DNA of 64,000 nt from Lactiplantibacillus modestisalitolerans (GCF_005405425.1 NZ_BJEA01000007.1:85687-149686), one strand, 5' to 3'; positions 34,175-44,883 are shown, counted from the stretch's first letter. The notes: generated from the sequence alone by a model not told the origin. Made by a program: numbers and translations.

Positions 34175-34900
34175 TTAAAAAAACAAATAATAAACTCCGG
34201 CCAAGCCGATAAAAATATAAATCAACCGCTTAACCGCAACCATTGGGACGTGCGGTAAAATGCGAGTTGCCAAAACGGTCCCGCAAATCGCACCAACCAT
34301 CCCAATTAAAATTAGTGGGATCGTATTGGCCGTGATGATTCCGTTTAACACCCGCACGGTCGTAATGTATACGACGTCAATCATGAAAAACGTCTGTAAA
34401 TTAGCCAGGTAATCGGCAGTCGTATCCGCTAACGACAAAAAGTACAACGCCATTAACGGTCCCCCAATGCCAAACAAGCCGTTAAAAAAACCGGAAATAA
34501 TCATAAACGCACCCGCCAACCACCACGGATAACGCTGATTATCGGCACGGCGATTAACTAAAAAGTAAATCGCTAACGCTAACAATAAGCCACCCAGCAG
34601 GTGCCGCAACAACTGAATATCCAATACCTGTCCGAGGTGCACGGACCAGGCCGCCACGCTCGCGTAGATCAAAAACGGAATAATGATGCGCTTAATCTGA
34701 ATGTGGGCCCGGTACCGCCAGACCATCGTAACGACGCTCGCCACCATGATCAAACCAGCCACCCCGGCGCTCGTACCCATCGCAAACAACTGCGGTAGAA
34801 AGATCATCATGATAATTGCCGCACCAAAGCCAGTCAATCCCTGCACTAACCCGGCTAAAAATCCCGGCAGCAGGACTAACAACCACGTCACCACTGTCAC
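34175..34900 (-). CDS. TSUP/TauE-SafE family membrane transporter
   Basis: 241 residues with about eight membrane helices in two repeats. The first half begins GFLAGLVQGLTGFGAAIIMM and the second repeat shows GAFMIISGFFNGLFGIGGPLMALY, the typical TSUP pattern. Members carry sulfite, sulfoacetate or other organic anions. Isolated gene; substrate unknown. Confidence 0.85.
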   Translation of the reverse strand: MTVVTWLLVLLPGFLAGLVQGLTGFGAAIIMMIFLPQLFAMGTSAGVAGLIMVASVVTMVWRYRAHIQIKRIIIPFLIYASVAAWSVHLGQVLDIQLLRHLLGGLLLALAIYFLVNRRADNQRYPWWLAGAFMIISGFFNGLFGIGGPLMALYFLSLADTTADYLANLQTFFMIDVVYITTVRVLNGIITANTIPLILIGMVGAICGTVLATRILPHVPMVAVKRLIYIFIGLAGVYYLFF

Positions 34901-35040
34901 CTTCTTTGTTAGCGGTTCGGAAACCGCTTTTATTTTGCTGAACAGCTCGAAACGCGTGGACCCGCTTGAGCCGTGCTATGTATTTGAGACACTGGTGACT
35001 GTGGTGGTTGGTTGCGTGCTAGGTTACGGCGGCGTTGCCT

Positions 35041-35259
35041 GCCTTATCGCCGAAACGTGCTCGCCCCAGCTGACCCCTGCGCTTGCTACGCTAAGTCGCC
35101 ATCGCCAAACCCAGGCACAGTGCTTCCCCTGCCTTATCGCCGAAACGTGTTCGGCCAAGCATGGTCCTGCGGTTAGCTACGCCACCGATACAATGCAAAG
35201 CCCGCATCATATCGGTGGCTAGGCTAATCCTCAGACCAACCCGCTTGGCCTCACACTCT
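35041..35259 (-). repeat. Palindromic structured repeats, copies C1 and C2
   Basis: Two tandem copies, one full (35133-35259) and one partial (35041-35140), in minus orientation. In the full copy the central arm CCACCGATATGATGC pairs with GCATTGTATCGGTGG, and the outer stem GGCCAAGC pairs with GCTTGGCC. The 390-bp gap between the TSUP and azlD genes holds little else. Confidence 0.75.
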
Positions 35260-35261
35260 AC

Positions 35262-35290
35262 AAAAAAAGAACCAGTTCCCCAGTTCTTTC
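35262..35290 (-). terminator. Rho-independent terminator after azlD
   Basis: On the minus strand AAAGAACTGGGGAACTGGTT forms a short stem and is followed by CTTTTTTT. Confidence 0.75.
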
Positions 35291-35641
35291 CTATATGTGC
35301 AGCACCAAAACGAAAAACATCACCGACCCCAGGCCGACGACCACCGACAACGTCATCGACCTCGTCCGGTACGCCACTATGCCGACCAAAATCGACGCAA
35401 TAATCAAACCTAAATTACCAGACGTTATGATCTGATACTTACTATCAACAAATACGCCCTTAACGACCAACGCCGTGAATAGCGAAACCGGGACAAACCG
35501 CATCCACTCGTTAAACCATTCTGGAATCTTACGCTTCGTAAAAATTAACAACGGAAAGAACCGCGGAATAAACGCCACGATCGCGCAAAAAATGACTAAC
35601 CAAAAGTGATCTAAACTACTCATTGTATTGACTGATTGCAT
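35291..35641 (-). CDS. azlD: AzlD family branched-chain amino acid transport protein
   Basis: 116 residues, three to four helices, matching the small subunit of AzlCD exporters (IPRFFPLLIFTKRKIPEWFNEWMRFVP across residues 24-50 is the family signature). It works with AzlC to export branched-chain amino acids or analogues. Lies 20 bases after azlC. Confidence 0.88.
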   Translation of the reverse strand: MQSVNTMSSLDHFWLVIFCAIVAFIPRFFPLLIFTKRKIPEWFNEWMRFVPVSLFTALVVKGVFVDSKYQIITSGNLGLIIASILVGIVAYRTRSMTLSVVVGLGSVMFFVLVLHI

Positions 35642-35661
35642 AACAAATACCCCTCTGCGCC

Positions 35662-36429
35662 CTACTTGTCAGACTCTTCCATGGCCGTCTGCCTGGTTGG
35701 ATCATGAACCTTGTAGAGTAAATGACTGTCTGGCTTGTGCGCCAATAAATGCCGTTCAATAAAGTACCCGGTCAACGACGCCATCAACGTCGAAACAACT
35801 AACCCTAAAGTACTCTTCATCAAGACGAGCATAAAGACCGTCAAAATTCCGGACAGCACACAAACTAGAATCGTCAGCCGGCTCTTTGTTTGCATAATTG
35901 CCATATAAATAAATAACGCCGTAAGCGCAAAATCAACCACGGTTAGATTAATGGTCAACGCACTCCCAATCAGGCTACCGATAATGTTACTTACCGTCCA
36001 GAATAGGAGTGAATAATGTTCCACCATCAACGCTTGCTTCGGTTGCCAATGCTTATCAGTCGCAAATTTTAAGTAATTGACCGCGTAGTTTTCGTCGTTC
36101 ATCGAAAATGCAAAGATAAAAATGAACGGTAAGGGTTGCCCCTTTAAGTATCGCGATAAGCTAGAACCGAGTAGCGCATACCGTAGTTCCAAGAAAAACA
36201 TCATCAAAATAATCGTCGTCATCGGTGCGTTGATTGTCAGCATCGATGCAATTAAAAATTGGGCCCCACCGGAAAAGACCATTACTGAAATTAACGCCGT
36301 CAGTAAGTGGTTGAACCCAGCTGCGTGTAATAACACCCCACACGCTAGCCCAATGGGAATGTAGCTAAGCCCAAGTGGCATTACGTCGCGTAAGGCCACT
36401 AACCAATTTGGCTCGTTCTTTTTCACCAA
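35662..36429 (-). CDS. azlC: AzlC family branched-chain amino acid exporter
   Basis: 255 residues, AzlC fold with about seven helices: PLGLSYIPIGLACGVLLHAAG, then FSGGAQFLIASMLTINAP and FAFSMNDENYAVNY. Exports leucine, isoleucine or valine together with AzlD. GGAGG lies five bases before TTG 36429 and eight before GTG 36426; either may be used. Confidence 0.88.
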   Translation of the reverse strand: MVKKNEPNWLVALRDVMPLGLSYIPIGLACGVLLHAAGFNHLLTALISVMVFSGGAQFLIASMLTINAPMTTIILMMFFLELRYALLGSSLSRYLKGQPLPFIFIFAFSMNDENYAVNYLKFATDKHWQPKQALMVEHYSLLFWTVSNIIGSLIGSALTINLTVVDFALTALFIYMAIMQTKSRLTILVCVLSGILTVFMLVLMKSTLGLVVSTLMASLTGYFIERHLLAHKPDSHLLYKVHDPTRQTAMEESDK

Positions 36430-36589
36430 GAATGCCTCCAGTACCTACCAGTAAAGAATTCAAGCAACAGATCCGGGGATCTATTCGTTTAGACACCCAA
36501 ATTTAATTTTAACATGTTTTTTCTTTCAATCCTACACCTAACAATAGATTGTTCGGCACTAGCGCACAAGAACCGCCCCGCCGGGTGGC

Positions 36590-37090
36590 CTAGTGTGAGT
36601 AGTGGCGCCCTAAAATCACTAAATCATTCGGGTGGCCCGCTAATTCCGCCACCGCTGGTAAAAAGCCCCACTGCTGGTAATCAAATTTTTTAAAGAGCTT
36701 GATACTGGGTAAATTACTTGAAAAGATGAAGGCCACTAACGTCGTTAGGCCCACTTCTACTAATTCCGTTGGTAATTGGGTCAGTACCCAGCTACCAACG
36801 CCCTGCCCCTGAACCGTCCGATCCAAATAAACCGAAATTTCAGCCGTCTTCGCGTAGGCTGCCCGTCCATAAAACGGCGACAGACTCACCCACCCTACGA
36901 CCAGGTCGTCCTGAACAATCACCCACAATGGATAGTGTTCTGGTGAATGCGCTAAGAACCAGTCCCGCCGCTGACTGACCGTAACCGGTTTCAAATCCGC
37001 CGTGACTTGATGGCCCGGAATCGTTTGATTATAAATATCCACAATTACCGGTAAATCTGACATTGCCGCTTGTCGTAATTCCCTACTCAT
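36590..37090 (-). CDS. GNAT N-acetyltransferase (phosphinothricin-acetyltransferase-like)
   Basis: 166 residues with the order of the Pat/YwnH-type GNATs: N-terminal LRQAAMSDLPVIVDIYNQTI, then GWVSLSPFYGRAAYAKTAEISVYLD, and the acetyl-CoA pocket VQGQGVGSWVL (Q/RxxGxG/A). Acetylates the amino group of a small metabolite or toxin; substrate unknown. ATG at 37090 behind GGAGGAAA. Isolated. Confidence 0.85.
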   Translation of the reverse strand: MSRELRQAAMSDLPVIVDIYNQTIPGHQVTADLKPVTVSQRRDWFLAHSPEHYPLWVIVQDDLVVGWVSLSPFYGRAAYAKTAEISVYLDRTVQGQGVGSWVLTQLPTELVEVGLTTLVAFIFSSNLPSIKLFKKFDYQQWGFLPAVAELAGHPNDLVILGRHYSH

Positions 37091-37142
37091 ACCATTTCCT
37101 CCAATTATCCCGCTGTGATAATTCCATTATACATTTATTCGC

Positions 37143-37173
37143 AAAAAAGCGACCGCCAAACTCGCGATCGCCC
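37143..37173 (-). terminator. Rho-independent terminator after dacA
   Basis: On the minus strand GGCGATCGC and GCGGTCGC pair around GAGTTTG, with TTTTTT following. Confidence 0.75.
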
Positions 37174-37208
37174 TTAAATTCAATCCTATTCAATTTTGCA
37201 GCTAGCGC

Positions 37209-38543
37209 TTAGAACCAGCTCTTAATCCCCCGCCACATCCGTACAAAGATGTTAGCTTTTTCAATCGAAGTCTTCGGCGTCAGGTTGACCGTTAAGTCCT
37301 TATCCGTCGTTCCGTCAACTACTTTGATGGCTTTCTTATTTAAGCTTAACTTAGCCGTTCCAACGGTTTTACCCGTTTTAATCGGTGCTTGTAGCTTACC
37401 ATCCGTTGTGGTCGCCTTCTTCAAGCTAACTTGACCACTCAACTGGCTAGCGTCACTACCCACTGGCAAGTAAATCTTAGTTTGCTTACTATTAGAAACG
37501 AGCTTCGACGTCAGTTCCTTACCATCCTGCACGGCTGCGGTTTTAGCGCTCTTAATTTGGCTGGCCTTATTAACCGTAGTCGTTGTGTAGTTATGGTAAA
37601 CGTAGGACATAATTTGCGCCGTTTGGGTAAAGCGTTCCACCCCGTTATCACTGGCTGGACCCGCATGGAGCACAACCGTAATAATCCGGTTACCATTGTT
37701 GAACTTAACCGTCCCAGTAAAGGCGTTCCCGGCCTTTTCGGAAGTCCCGGTCTTCAGCCCATCAACGGGCAACGCGGAATAGTGCTTAACTAGCCCCTTC
37801 AACATGAAGTTGCGGTTATCCATCTTCGTTTCGGAACTCGTCCCCTTGGCAAACCAAGCGTGGGCGATGCTCGACGTCTTCAATACTTCTGGATAATCAG
37901 AAATCAACTTCTGGGCAACGGTCGCCACGTCCTGCGCCGACATCATGTTTTCGGTGCTGTCCGCAACGTCACTGTAACCAATCTCGCTGCCGACTTCCTT
38001 GTTCGTTAACCCACAGGCGTTAATAATCGTCGCATCGGTAATCCCCCACGACTTAGCCGTTTTCTTCATTAAATCAACAAACTGATGGGGCGACCCCGCA
38101 ATTGCATCCCCCAGCGCCGTAATGGCCGCGTTGGCGGAATAAATTTCCGTTGCGTTGTATAGTTGACGGACGGAATACGTTTTGGTTGATAATAATGGCA
38201 CGTTCGCGTAATCCTTATTTTGACTCATCTTAGCGACGGCTTTGCTGACGCTAATTTTTTGATTCCACGACAACTTTCCCTGATGAACCGCCTGCAATAC
38301 TAAGTATGTACTAAGCATTTTCGTCATGGAAGCAATCGCCATTGGCTTGGTACTATTCTTATCGTACAAAATCTGCCCGGTGCCCGCGTCAACGGCAATC
38401 GCACCCTTGGCTGAAATTGACGGCTCGGTTGCAGCCTGGGCGGTCACATCGCCGACCCCCGCTAAGCCTAACCCGGTCGTACTAAACGTGACTGCCGCAA
38501 CTAGGGCAATCATAATCTTCTTTAACTTTCCCGCAACTCTCAT
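37209..38543 (-). CDS. dacA: D-alanyl-D-alanine carboxypeptidase (PBP5/DacA type)
   Basis: Trims the terminal D-alanine of peptidoglycan pentapeptides outside the cell. A signal peptide ends near AQAA (residue 38). Penicillin-binding motifs: SMTKM (S72, K75), SAN (136-138) and KTGT in VDGLKTGTSEKAG. The C-terminal beta-sandwich (about 330-420) is followed by an amphipathic helix (IFVRMWRGIKSWF), the usual membrane anchor of DacA. 444 residues. Start ATG with AAAGGAA upstream. Located just upstream of a two-component system on the minus strand. Confidence 0.95.
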   Translation of the reverse strand: MRVAGKLKKIMIALVAAVTFSTTGLGLAGVGDVTAQAATEPSISAKGAIAVDAGTGQILYDKNSTKPMAIASMTKMLSTYLVLQAVHQGKLSWNQKISVSKAVAKMSQNKDYANVPLLSTKTYSVRQLYNATEIYSANAAITALGDAIAGSPHQFVDLMKKTAKSWGITDATIINACGLTNKEVGSEIGYSDVADSTENMMSAQDVATVAQKLISDYPEVLKTSSIAHAWFAKGTSSETKMDNRNFMLKGLVKHYSALPVDGLKTGTSEKAGNAFTGTVKFNNGNRIITVVLHAGPASDNGVERFTQTAQIMSYVYHNYTTTTVNKASQIKSAKTAAVQDGKELTSKLVSNSKQTKIYLPVGSDASQLSGQVSLKKATTTDGKLQAPIKTGKTVGTAKLSLNKKAIKVVDGTTDKDLTVNLTPKTSIEKANIFVRMWRGIKSWF

Positions 38544-38606
38544 TTCTCAATTATTCCTTTCCTGAATGTTAATTTAAGTTTAATTAATTCCGTGGATAGA
38601 AACAAG

Positions 38607-39767
38607 TTAATTCGCACGATTTGCCGCAGTTTTTACTAATTGCTGGCCATGTTTGATAGGTAAGTGAATCACGAAACTGGTTAGCTCGTCATCACTCTGG
38701 GCATAAATGTATCCGCCGTGGTGCTGAACGATACTTTGAGCAATCGCTAAGCCTAAGCCGGAGCCACCGGTGGCCTTAGAGCGCGACTCCTCGACCCGGT
38801 AAAAACGTTCGAAGAGGCGCCCGAGTGAATCAGCCGGGATTCGCTGACCGTCGTTAGCCACGTGGATGATAACCTCACTACCACGCTGTTCAGCTTGCAA
38901 GAAAATATGCTTAGCCCCAGCTCCGTACTTGAACGCGTTCGCGATTAAATTGTTAAAAACGCGCCCTAATTTTTCGGCATCGGCTTCAATGAACAGGGAT
39001 TCAGCACCACTTTCGACCTCAATTTGCATGCCCTTTTTCTTGGCCTCCAATTCAAAACTGGCCGCCAATTGTTCCATCATCGCGGTTAAATTCAACCGAC
39101 TAATCGCTAACGGGGTATCCGTTTGACGGACCTTGGTGTATTCGAATAGGTCCTCAACCAGTGATTTCATTTGGGTCGCCTTCAAATAGGCAATGTGCGA
39201 ATACTTTAACAAGTCTTCTTCAGACTGGTACTGTTTATTCTCAATGAGCCCCAGGTAGCCAATAATTGACGTTAACGGCGTTCGAATATCGTGACTGACG
39301 TTCGTAATTAGGGCGTCCTTAGAACGCTCAATTTCCCGTTCCTCGTCCATGGAATGGATGGCAGAGTCAACGAGTGCGTTCACACTTTCAACGACCCGTT
39401 GGGTATCGCCCGTTAGGCTAAAACCGATCCGGTGGTCAAAGTGGCCGGCCGCAATGTAGTGTAACTCACTAATAATGTGGCGGAGTTGCATTTGCTTATA
39501 GCGCCGAATCAACCGCCAGTACAACACAAAGCCGTCTGCAACCAACATTAAGGCAATGAATAAGTTTTCATAGCTCCAAAGCTGGTAGTTGGTTGGTCCA
39601 ATTTTAATTGACCGTTTAATTTGGAAAATCCCGCTTTGCAAGCCGGGATTATGCGCAATCGCACTATTGATCAGTACGACAATCGACAAGTTTAAAAGGA
39701 GTAGCAAAATGACCGTTACTACCCCTTCAAAAAATAGTTCACTTTTTTCGCGTCCTGTTAATTTCAA
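38607..39767 (-). CDS. Two-component sensor histidine kinase
   Basis: 386 residues. Two membrane helices (about 14-34 and 68-86) enclose a short outer loop, followed by a HAMP-like linker, then HisKA with NVSHDIRTPLTSIIGYL (H159) and an ATPase domain with NLIANAFKYG, HVANDGQRIP and GSGLGLAIAQ. The small sensor loop resembles VanS-like envelope sensors. Start TTG at 39767, 17 bases after the response-regulator stop. Forms a two-component system with the adjacent regulator; the next gene, dacA, is a likely target by position. Confidence 0.9.
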   Translation of the reverse strand: MKLTGREKSELFFEGVVTVILLLLLNLSIVVLINSAIAHNPGLQSGIFQIKRSIKIGPTNYQLWSYENLFIALMLVADGFVLYWRLIRRYKQMQLRHIISELHYIAAGHFDHRIGFSLTGDTQRVVESVNALVDSAIHSMDEEREIERSKDALITNVSHDIRTPLTSIIGYLGLIENKQYQSEEDLLKYSHIAYLKATQMKSLVEDLFEYTKVRQTDTPLAISRLNLTAMMEQLAASFELEAKKKGMQIEVESGAESLFIEADAEKLGRVFNNLIANAFKYGAGAKHIFLQAEQRGSEVIIHVANDGQRIPADSLGRLFERFYRVEESRSKATGGSGLGLAIAQSIVQHHGGYIYAQSDDELTSFVIHLPIKHGQQLVKTAANRAN

Positions 39768-39784
39768 AAAGCTGACCCCATTAA

Positions 39785-40474
39785 TTAGTGTGCTTCAATC
39801 TTGTAACCAACGCCCCAGACCGTTTGGATAACCTTTTCACCGTCCGTGGCTTCTTCAATCTTATCCCGTAAATGACTCACGTGAACCATCACGGTTTTGG
39901 CCGAAACGATACTTTCTTGCTGCCAAACACGTTCAAAAATATCATCCGCAGAGAAGACCCGGTTGGGGTGACTGGCTAAGAGGTATAAAATCCCGAATTC
40001 AAGCGCGGTCAATTGAATATCCTTCCCCGTTAACGTCTTCACTTCGTGTGAATCCTTATTAATGGTTAACGGGCCAATATCTAAAACATCCGGCTCGTTA
40101 GTCGTAACCTTATTTTCCGACCGCCGGAGCAACGATTTAACCCGGGCCATAATTTCGAGTGGGTTGAACGGCTTAGTCACGTAATCGTCAGCACCAGTAA
40201 TTAACCCCTGAATTTTATCCATGTCACCAGTTTTAGCGGACAACACTAAGATTGGTAGTTGCGAATCTTTTCGAACTTCCTTGATGACTTGAATCCCATC
40301 CATTTCAGGCATCATAATGTCCAAAATCATCAGTGCAATGTCGGGATTAGTATTCAATTTAGTGAGCGCTTCGCGACCATTATAGGCACTCACTGGTTCA
40401 TAACCTTCATTTTTAATGTAAATTTCTAATAATTGTGCAATTTCTTTATCGTCGTCGACTACTAAAATTTTCAT
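39785..40474 (-). CDS. Response regulator, OmpR/PhoB family
   Basis: 229 residues. Receiver domain with D8-D9, phospho-acceptor D52 (LMILDIMMPEMDG), Thr/Ser in VLSAKTG and Lys in VTKPFN; winged-helix DNA-binding domain at about 130-229 (FGILYLLASHPNRVFSADDIF). GAGGAG lies nine bases before the ATG. First gene of the operon with the histidine kinase. Confidence 0.93.
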   Translation of the reverse strand: MKILVVDDDKEIAQLLEIYIKNEGYEPVSAYNGREALTKLNTNPDIALMILDIMMPEMDGIQVIKEVRKDSQLPILVLSAKTGDMDKIQGLITGADDYVTKPFNPLEIMARVKSLLRRSENKVTTNEPDVLDIGPLTINKDSHEVKTLTGKDIQLTALEFGILYLLASHPNRVFSADDIFERVWQQESIVSAKTVMVHVSHLRDKIEEATDGEKVIQTVWGVGYKIEAH

Positions 40475-40515
40475 AATTAATTTCTCCTCGCAAACAATTC
40501 TAGTTTCATTTTAGC

Positions 40516-40553
40516 AAAAAGTCGGCCAATCTTGCTGGCTAGCGACTCTTTTT
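40516..40553. terminator. Bidirectional hairpin upstream of the response regulator
   Basis: AAAAAGTCG-GCCA and TGGC-CGACTCTTTTT pair with A- and T-tracts on both sides. May isolate the two-component operon from upstream transcription. Confidence 0.55.
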
Positions 40554-40659
40554 AGGGAAAGCTTAAGGGGTCTGCGGTTCAACCCCTTTTTCCCGGTTCA
40601 GTTCCAGACTCAATAATTCAATCATACCGCACTCTGAGCATCAGCGCGGCCCGAATCGC

Positions 40660-40690
40660 AAAAAAAGGCGATGGCAAAAGCCACAGCCTT
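40660..40690 (-). terminator. Rho-independent terminator after the XRE gene
   Basis: On the minus strand GGCTGTGGC and GCCATCGCC pair around TTTT, followed by a seven-base T-run. Confidence 0.8.
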
Positions 40691-40750
40691 TACTAGATAT
40701 TCGAATAATCATTGCGGACCAGCTGATGCCCGCGCCTACTACGCTTTTTA

Positions 40751-41323
40751 TCAAAGATACCGCACCGTTGCCAGCTTAATAATCTGGTTAACCCGCTCCG
40801 AATTTGCTCGCGCCAAAACGAGTCCATTTTGACGCAGGCACTTTGAAGCCGCTAGCCCAAAGCGCGTAAAAACGTAATCCGGCGAACCGAACTGATTCCG
40901 CATAAGCTCATCATAATAACTTTTAATTAACTGCCGAAACGGCGCGTCCTTAACTGGATCTAAATCCTTAACGATGTCGAGCATTAGCCCCGTCGCAACC
41001 GTAACCCGGTCATGACCAGTCATGTACCACTTATTCGATTTATCTTGCTTACTAGTTGACACTTGCTTGCGTCCCCCTCGGTGAAACCACCACAAAAACC
41101 GCGGCTGAGGTTTGACTGGTTGAGTCAATCCTAATAACTCGTCCGCCGAAACGCCAAACAGCGTTGTTAACGTGACTAGACTTTCTAAGTCGGGATAGCT
41201 TTTCCCCCGTTCCCACTTAGAGATGGTCTGACGGGTCACCATTAATTGCGTTGCTAATTGCTGCTGCGACCAAGTCCGTTGTTCCCGTAGTCGTTTAATT
41301 TGTTGGCCAATTGGCACCTTCAC
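40751..41323 (-). CDS. XRE family transcriptional regulator
   Basis: 190 residues. Residues about 8-62 are an XRE HTH (WSQQQLATQLMVTRQTISKWERGKSYP across 18-44). The remainder is not a recognised domain; it has basic Trp-rich GKFLWWFHRGGRK-like sequence near 75, and helices to the end. The start is GTG (41323) behind a G-run. Isolated between two terminators. Confidence 0.82.
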   Translation of the reverse strand: MKVPIGQQIKRLREQRTWSQQQLATQLMVTRQTISKWERGKSYPDLESLVTLTTLFGVSADELLGLTQPVKPQPRFLWWFHRGGRKQVSTSKQDKSNKWYMTGHDRVTVATGLMLDIVKDLDPVKDAPFRQLIKSYYDELMRNQFGSPDYVFTRFGLAASKCLRQNGLVLARANSERVNQIIKLATVRYL

Positions 41324-41444
41324 TGTACGCGCCCCCCGCTAAAAATGATAGTCTTTTAAGCGCAACGATTCATTGCAGCGCCGTTTCAACGCTCCGCAAC
41401 GCGTCGTTGCCCCATATCAATACTAGCATTTTTAGTCCTGATAT

Positions 41445-41482
41445 AAAAAAACGCGCTTAGGACAAATGACCTAAACACGTTT
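41445..41482 (-). terminator. Rho-independent terminator after guaB
   Basis: On the minus strand CGTGTTTAGG pairs with CCTAAGCGCG around TCATTTGT, followed by TTTTTTT. Confidence 0.8.
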
Positions 41483-41496
41483 GATTTGAAATGAAT

Positions 41497-42654
<1,158 letters not shown>

Positions 42655-42748
42655 TTAGCTCCTTATGATTTTATTTTATCTGTAAAGGTACCAAAACATC
42701 GCAACAAATGCAAGTAACCTGAGTGATTTTCAGGGAATTCTTATTTAA

Positions 42749-42975
42749 AGAGTGTGAGGACCAGCGGGTTGACCTTGAGCATTGCCTAGCTAAGTAGTTA
42801 TTGCGGGTTGGGCAATGACTACTTAGCGTAGCAAGCGCAGAGGTCAGCTGGGCCGAGCACGTTTCGACTATCTAGCAGAGAAGCTCCAAGGCGTTATTGC
42901 CCGGGCTTGGCAATGGCGGCTTGGCGTAGCAAGCGCAGATACCAGCTAGCCTGAACACGTTTCGATCATCCAGCA
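42749..42975 (+). repeat. Palindromic structured repeats, copies B1 and B2
   Basis: A full copy (42749-42877) with central arm CTAAGTAGTTATTGC pairing with GCAATGACTACTTAG, followed by a partial second copy (42886-42975). Both lie in the gap between guaB and the DUF1129 gene. Confidence 0.75.
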
Positions 42976-42998
42976 AGCACGCTCTCTCACACCATCCA

Positions 42999-43033
42999 AA
43001 AAAGCACCTCAAAGCTTCCACCTTGAAGTGCCT
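42999..43033 (-). terminator. Rho-independent terminator after the DUF1129 gene
   Basis: On the minus strand GCACTTCAA pairs with TTGAGGTGC and TTTTTT follows. Confidence 0.85.
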
Positions 43034-43038
43034 AACCA

Positions 43039-43764
43039 TTACATCATACTGGTCGTAATGTTGTAACGGCGTTTGAGCCATAGCCGAATAAAGAAGACCA
43101 CTACCGCAATCATTAAGTAAACGATTGCTGGTAAAATTGGGTTCAATGGGCCTTGAATCATAGCAGCTGCCGTAAAGACAAACATCCAAACGACGATTGC
43201 GATGACTGACCAGAAAATTTTCTTCCAAATCGCCACTTTGTGCTTCTGACCGGGTGCCATGTAGCGGAATAACTTGGTGACCCCGATTCCCCCAACGGCT
43301 GAGGTAACCAAAATCGCAGTAATCCCCATTGCGCCAGCAGAATCTTTGGCCGATGACGTCTTACCAATTAAGCCCATGATTCCGTACATTAAGCAGAAAA
43401 TCATGAACAGCATTAAACCGTTATCTAAAGAAGAAATCCAGAAGTTTGCTTTTTGACGTTCAACTGGTTGCTTCTTCGGGTTGACGATTGCTTCGGTCCG
43501 TTCTTGGACGGTCCCGTACAGTTGACGGGCGGTTACCCCGCGACCCTGTTCAGCTAATAGCGTCGCGTTCATTTCATCTAACGCAGCCTTCTTCTTCTCA
43601 CCGGATAACTGGGTTGCGTTAAGCGACTTGCGCATTTGGCGCATAAATTCTTCGTTCCGTTTCGTTAATTCGGTCGCTTCATGGATTGGACGTTCCGAAG
43701 CCTTGATTTGCTTCGCGCCCGCCTTGGCGTTCCGAGGTTGTTTAGGCGTTTCACTTTCACTCAC
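43039..43764 (-). CDS. DUF1129 family membrane protein
   Basis: 241 residues. The N-terminal half is soluble and basic, with LTKRNEEFMRQMRKSL; four helices occupy about 125-235. The pattern matches DUF1129 proteins found next to ychF in many lactobacilli. Function unknown. GTG start behind AAAGGAG. Last gene of the rsmG-to-DUF1129 run. Confidence 0.8.
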   Translation of the reverse strand: MSESETPKQPRNAKAGAKQIKASERPIHEATELTKRNEEFMRQMRKSLNATQLSGEKKKAALDEMNATLLAEQGRGVTARQLYGTVQERTEAIVNPKKQPVERQKANFWISSLDNGLMLFMIFCLMYGIMGLIGKTSSAKDSAGAMGITAILVTSAVGGIGVTKLFRYMAPGQKHKVAIWKKIFWSVIAIVVWMFVFTAAAMIQGPLNPILPAIVYLMIAVVVFFIRLWLKRRYNITTSMM

Positions 43765-43782
43765 GAGCTTGTGCTCCTTTCC

Positions 43783-44883
43783 TTAAACGTTGAAGCGGAA
43801 TTCGACGATGTCACCATCTTGCATGACGTAGTCTTTACCTTCCAGCCGCAACTTCCCGTTTTCTTTAACTTTAGCTTCCGAACCCGCTTCATCTAAAGCG
43901 TCGAAAGACATGACTTCGGCCCGGATGAAGCCCCGTTCAAAGTCAGAATGAATAATTCCGGCTGCTTGGGGCGCCTTAGTGCCACGCCGGAAAGTCCAAG
44001 CCCGGGTTTCCTTACCACCAGCGGTGAAAAAGGTCTCGAGGCCCAAAAGCTTATAAGAGGCCCGAATGAGTTTGTTTAGGCCCGGCTCTTCAACGCCTTC
44101 CGCGGCTAAGAAGTCGGCTTTGTCGTCATCGTCTAATTCGGCGATTTCTTCTTCGGTCTCCGCCGCAACCCCAATTGCTTGGGCGCCTTCCTTTTGGGCG
44201 TATTCCGCAACGACTTGGTAGTATTTGGACGCTTCGGGATCCGCCATATCATCTTCAGCGATGTTGGCAACGTACAGAACTGGTTTGGAGGTTAACAGGA
44301 ATAAGCCCTTAACGATGGCCTGTTCGTCATCGTTAAAGTCCAACGCCCGCACCGGCGTGCCCGCTTCCAACGCTGGCTTAATCTTTTGAAGTACGGCCAA
44401 TTCGGCTTTGGCTTCCTTGTCGCTCCCCTTAGCTGCCCGTTGAACCTTCGCTAATCGCTTATCAACGGCTTCAAGGTCAGCTAAACTCAATTCCAAATTA
44501 ATGGTTTCAATATCATCCTGCGGATCAACTTTCCCAGTTACGTGGGTGATGTTGTCGTCGTCAAAGGCCCGAACGACGTGGACGATGGCGTCAACTTGGC
44601 GAATATTTTCAAGGAACTTGTTCCCCAAGCCTTCACCCTTGCTGGCACCCTTAACGATTCCGGCGATATCGGTAAATTCAAAGGTCGTTGGTACGACTTT
44701 CTTTGCGGGAATCAATTCTTGAATCCGGTCTAACCGGCTATCCGGAACTTCGACCATCCCAACGTTCGGATCGATCGTGGCAAACGGATAGTTTGCCATT
44801 TCAGCGCCCGCCTTTGTGATTGCGTTAAACAATGTGGATTTCCCAACGTTTGGTAATCCAACGATACCTGCTGTAAGTGCCAT
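43783..44883 (-). CDS. ychF: Redox-regulated ATPase YchF (OLA1 family)
   Basis: Ribosome-associated OBG-like ATPase involved in translation and stress. 366 residues. P-loop GLPNVGKSTLFNAITKAGAE near 8-27, ATIDPNVG switch, DIAGIVKGASKGEGLGNKFL and a C-terminal TGS domain (about 280-366, AWTFRRGTKAPQAAGIIHSDF). It lies between DUF951 and DUF1129 genes on the same strand. Confidence 0.96.
   Translation of the reverse strand: MALTAGIVGLPNVGKSTLFNAITKAGAEMANYPFATIDPNVGMVEVPDSRLDRIQELIPAKKVVPTTFEFTDIAGIVKGASKGEGLGNKFLENIRQVDAIVHVVRAFDDDNITHVTGKVDPQDDIETINLELSLADLEAVDKRLAKVQRAAKGSDKEAKAELAVLQKIKPALEAGTPVRALDFNDDEQAIVKGLFLLTSKPVLYVANIAEDDMADPEASKYYQVVAEYAQKEGAQAIGVAAETEEEIAELDDDDKADFLAAEGVEEPGLNKLIRASYKLLGLETFFTAGGKETRAWTFRRGTKAPQAAGIIHSDFERGFIRAEVMSFDALDEAGSEAKVKENGKLRLEGKDYVMQDGDIVEFRFNV

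Noticed and set aside
34701..35222. 173-codon plus-strand frame across the TSUP start and the repeats
   Set aside because: It is antisense to the TSUP gene and continues through noncoding repeats; no start signal.
42749..42975. Intergenic palindromes read as a CRISPR array
   Set aside because: Copies are dispersed, about 125 bp long, in both orientations, and lack unique equal-length spacers.
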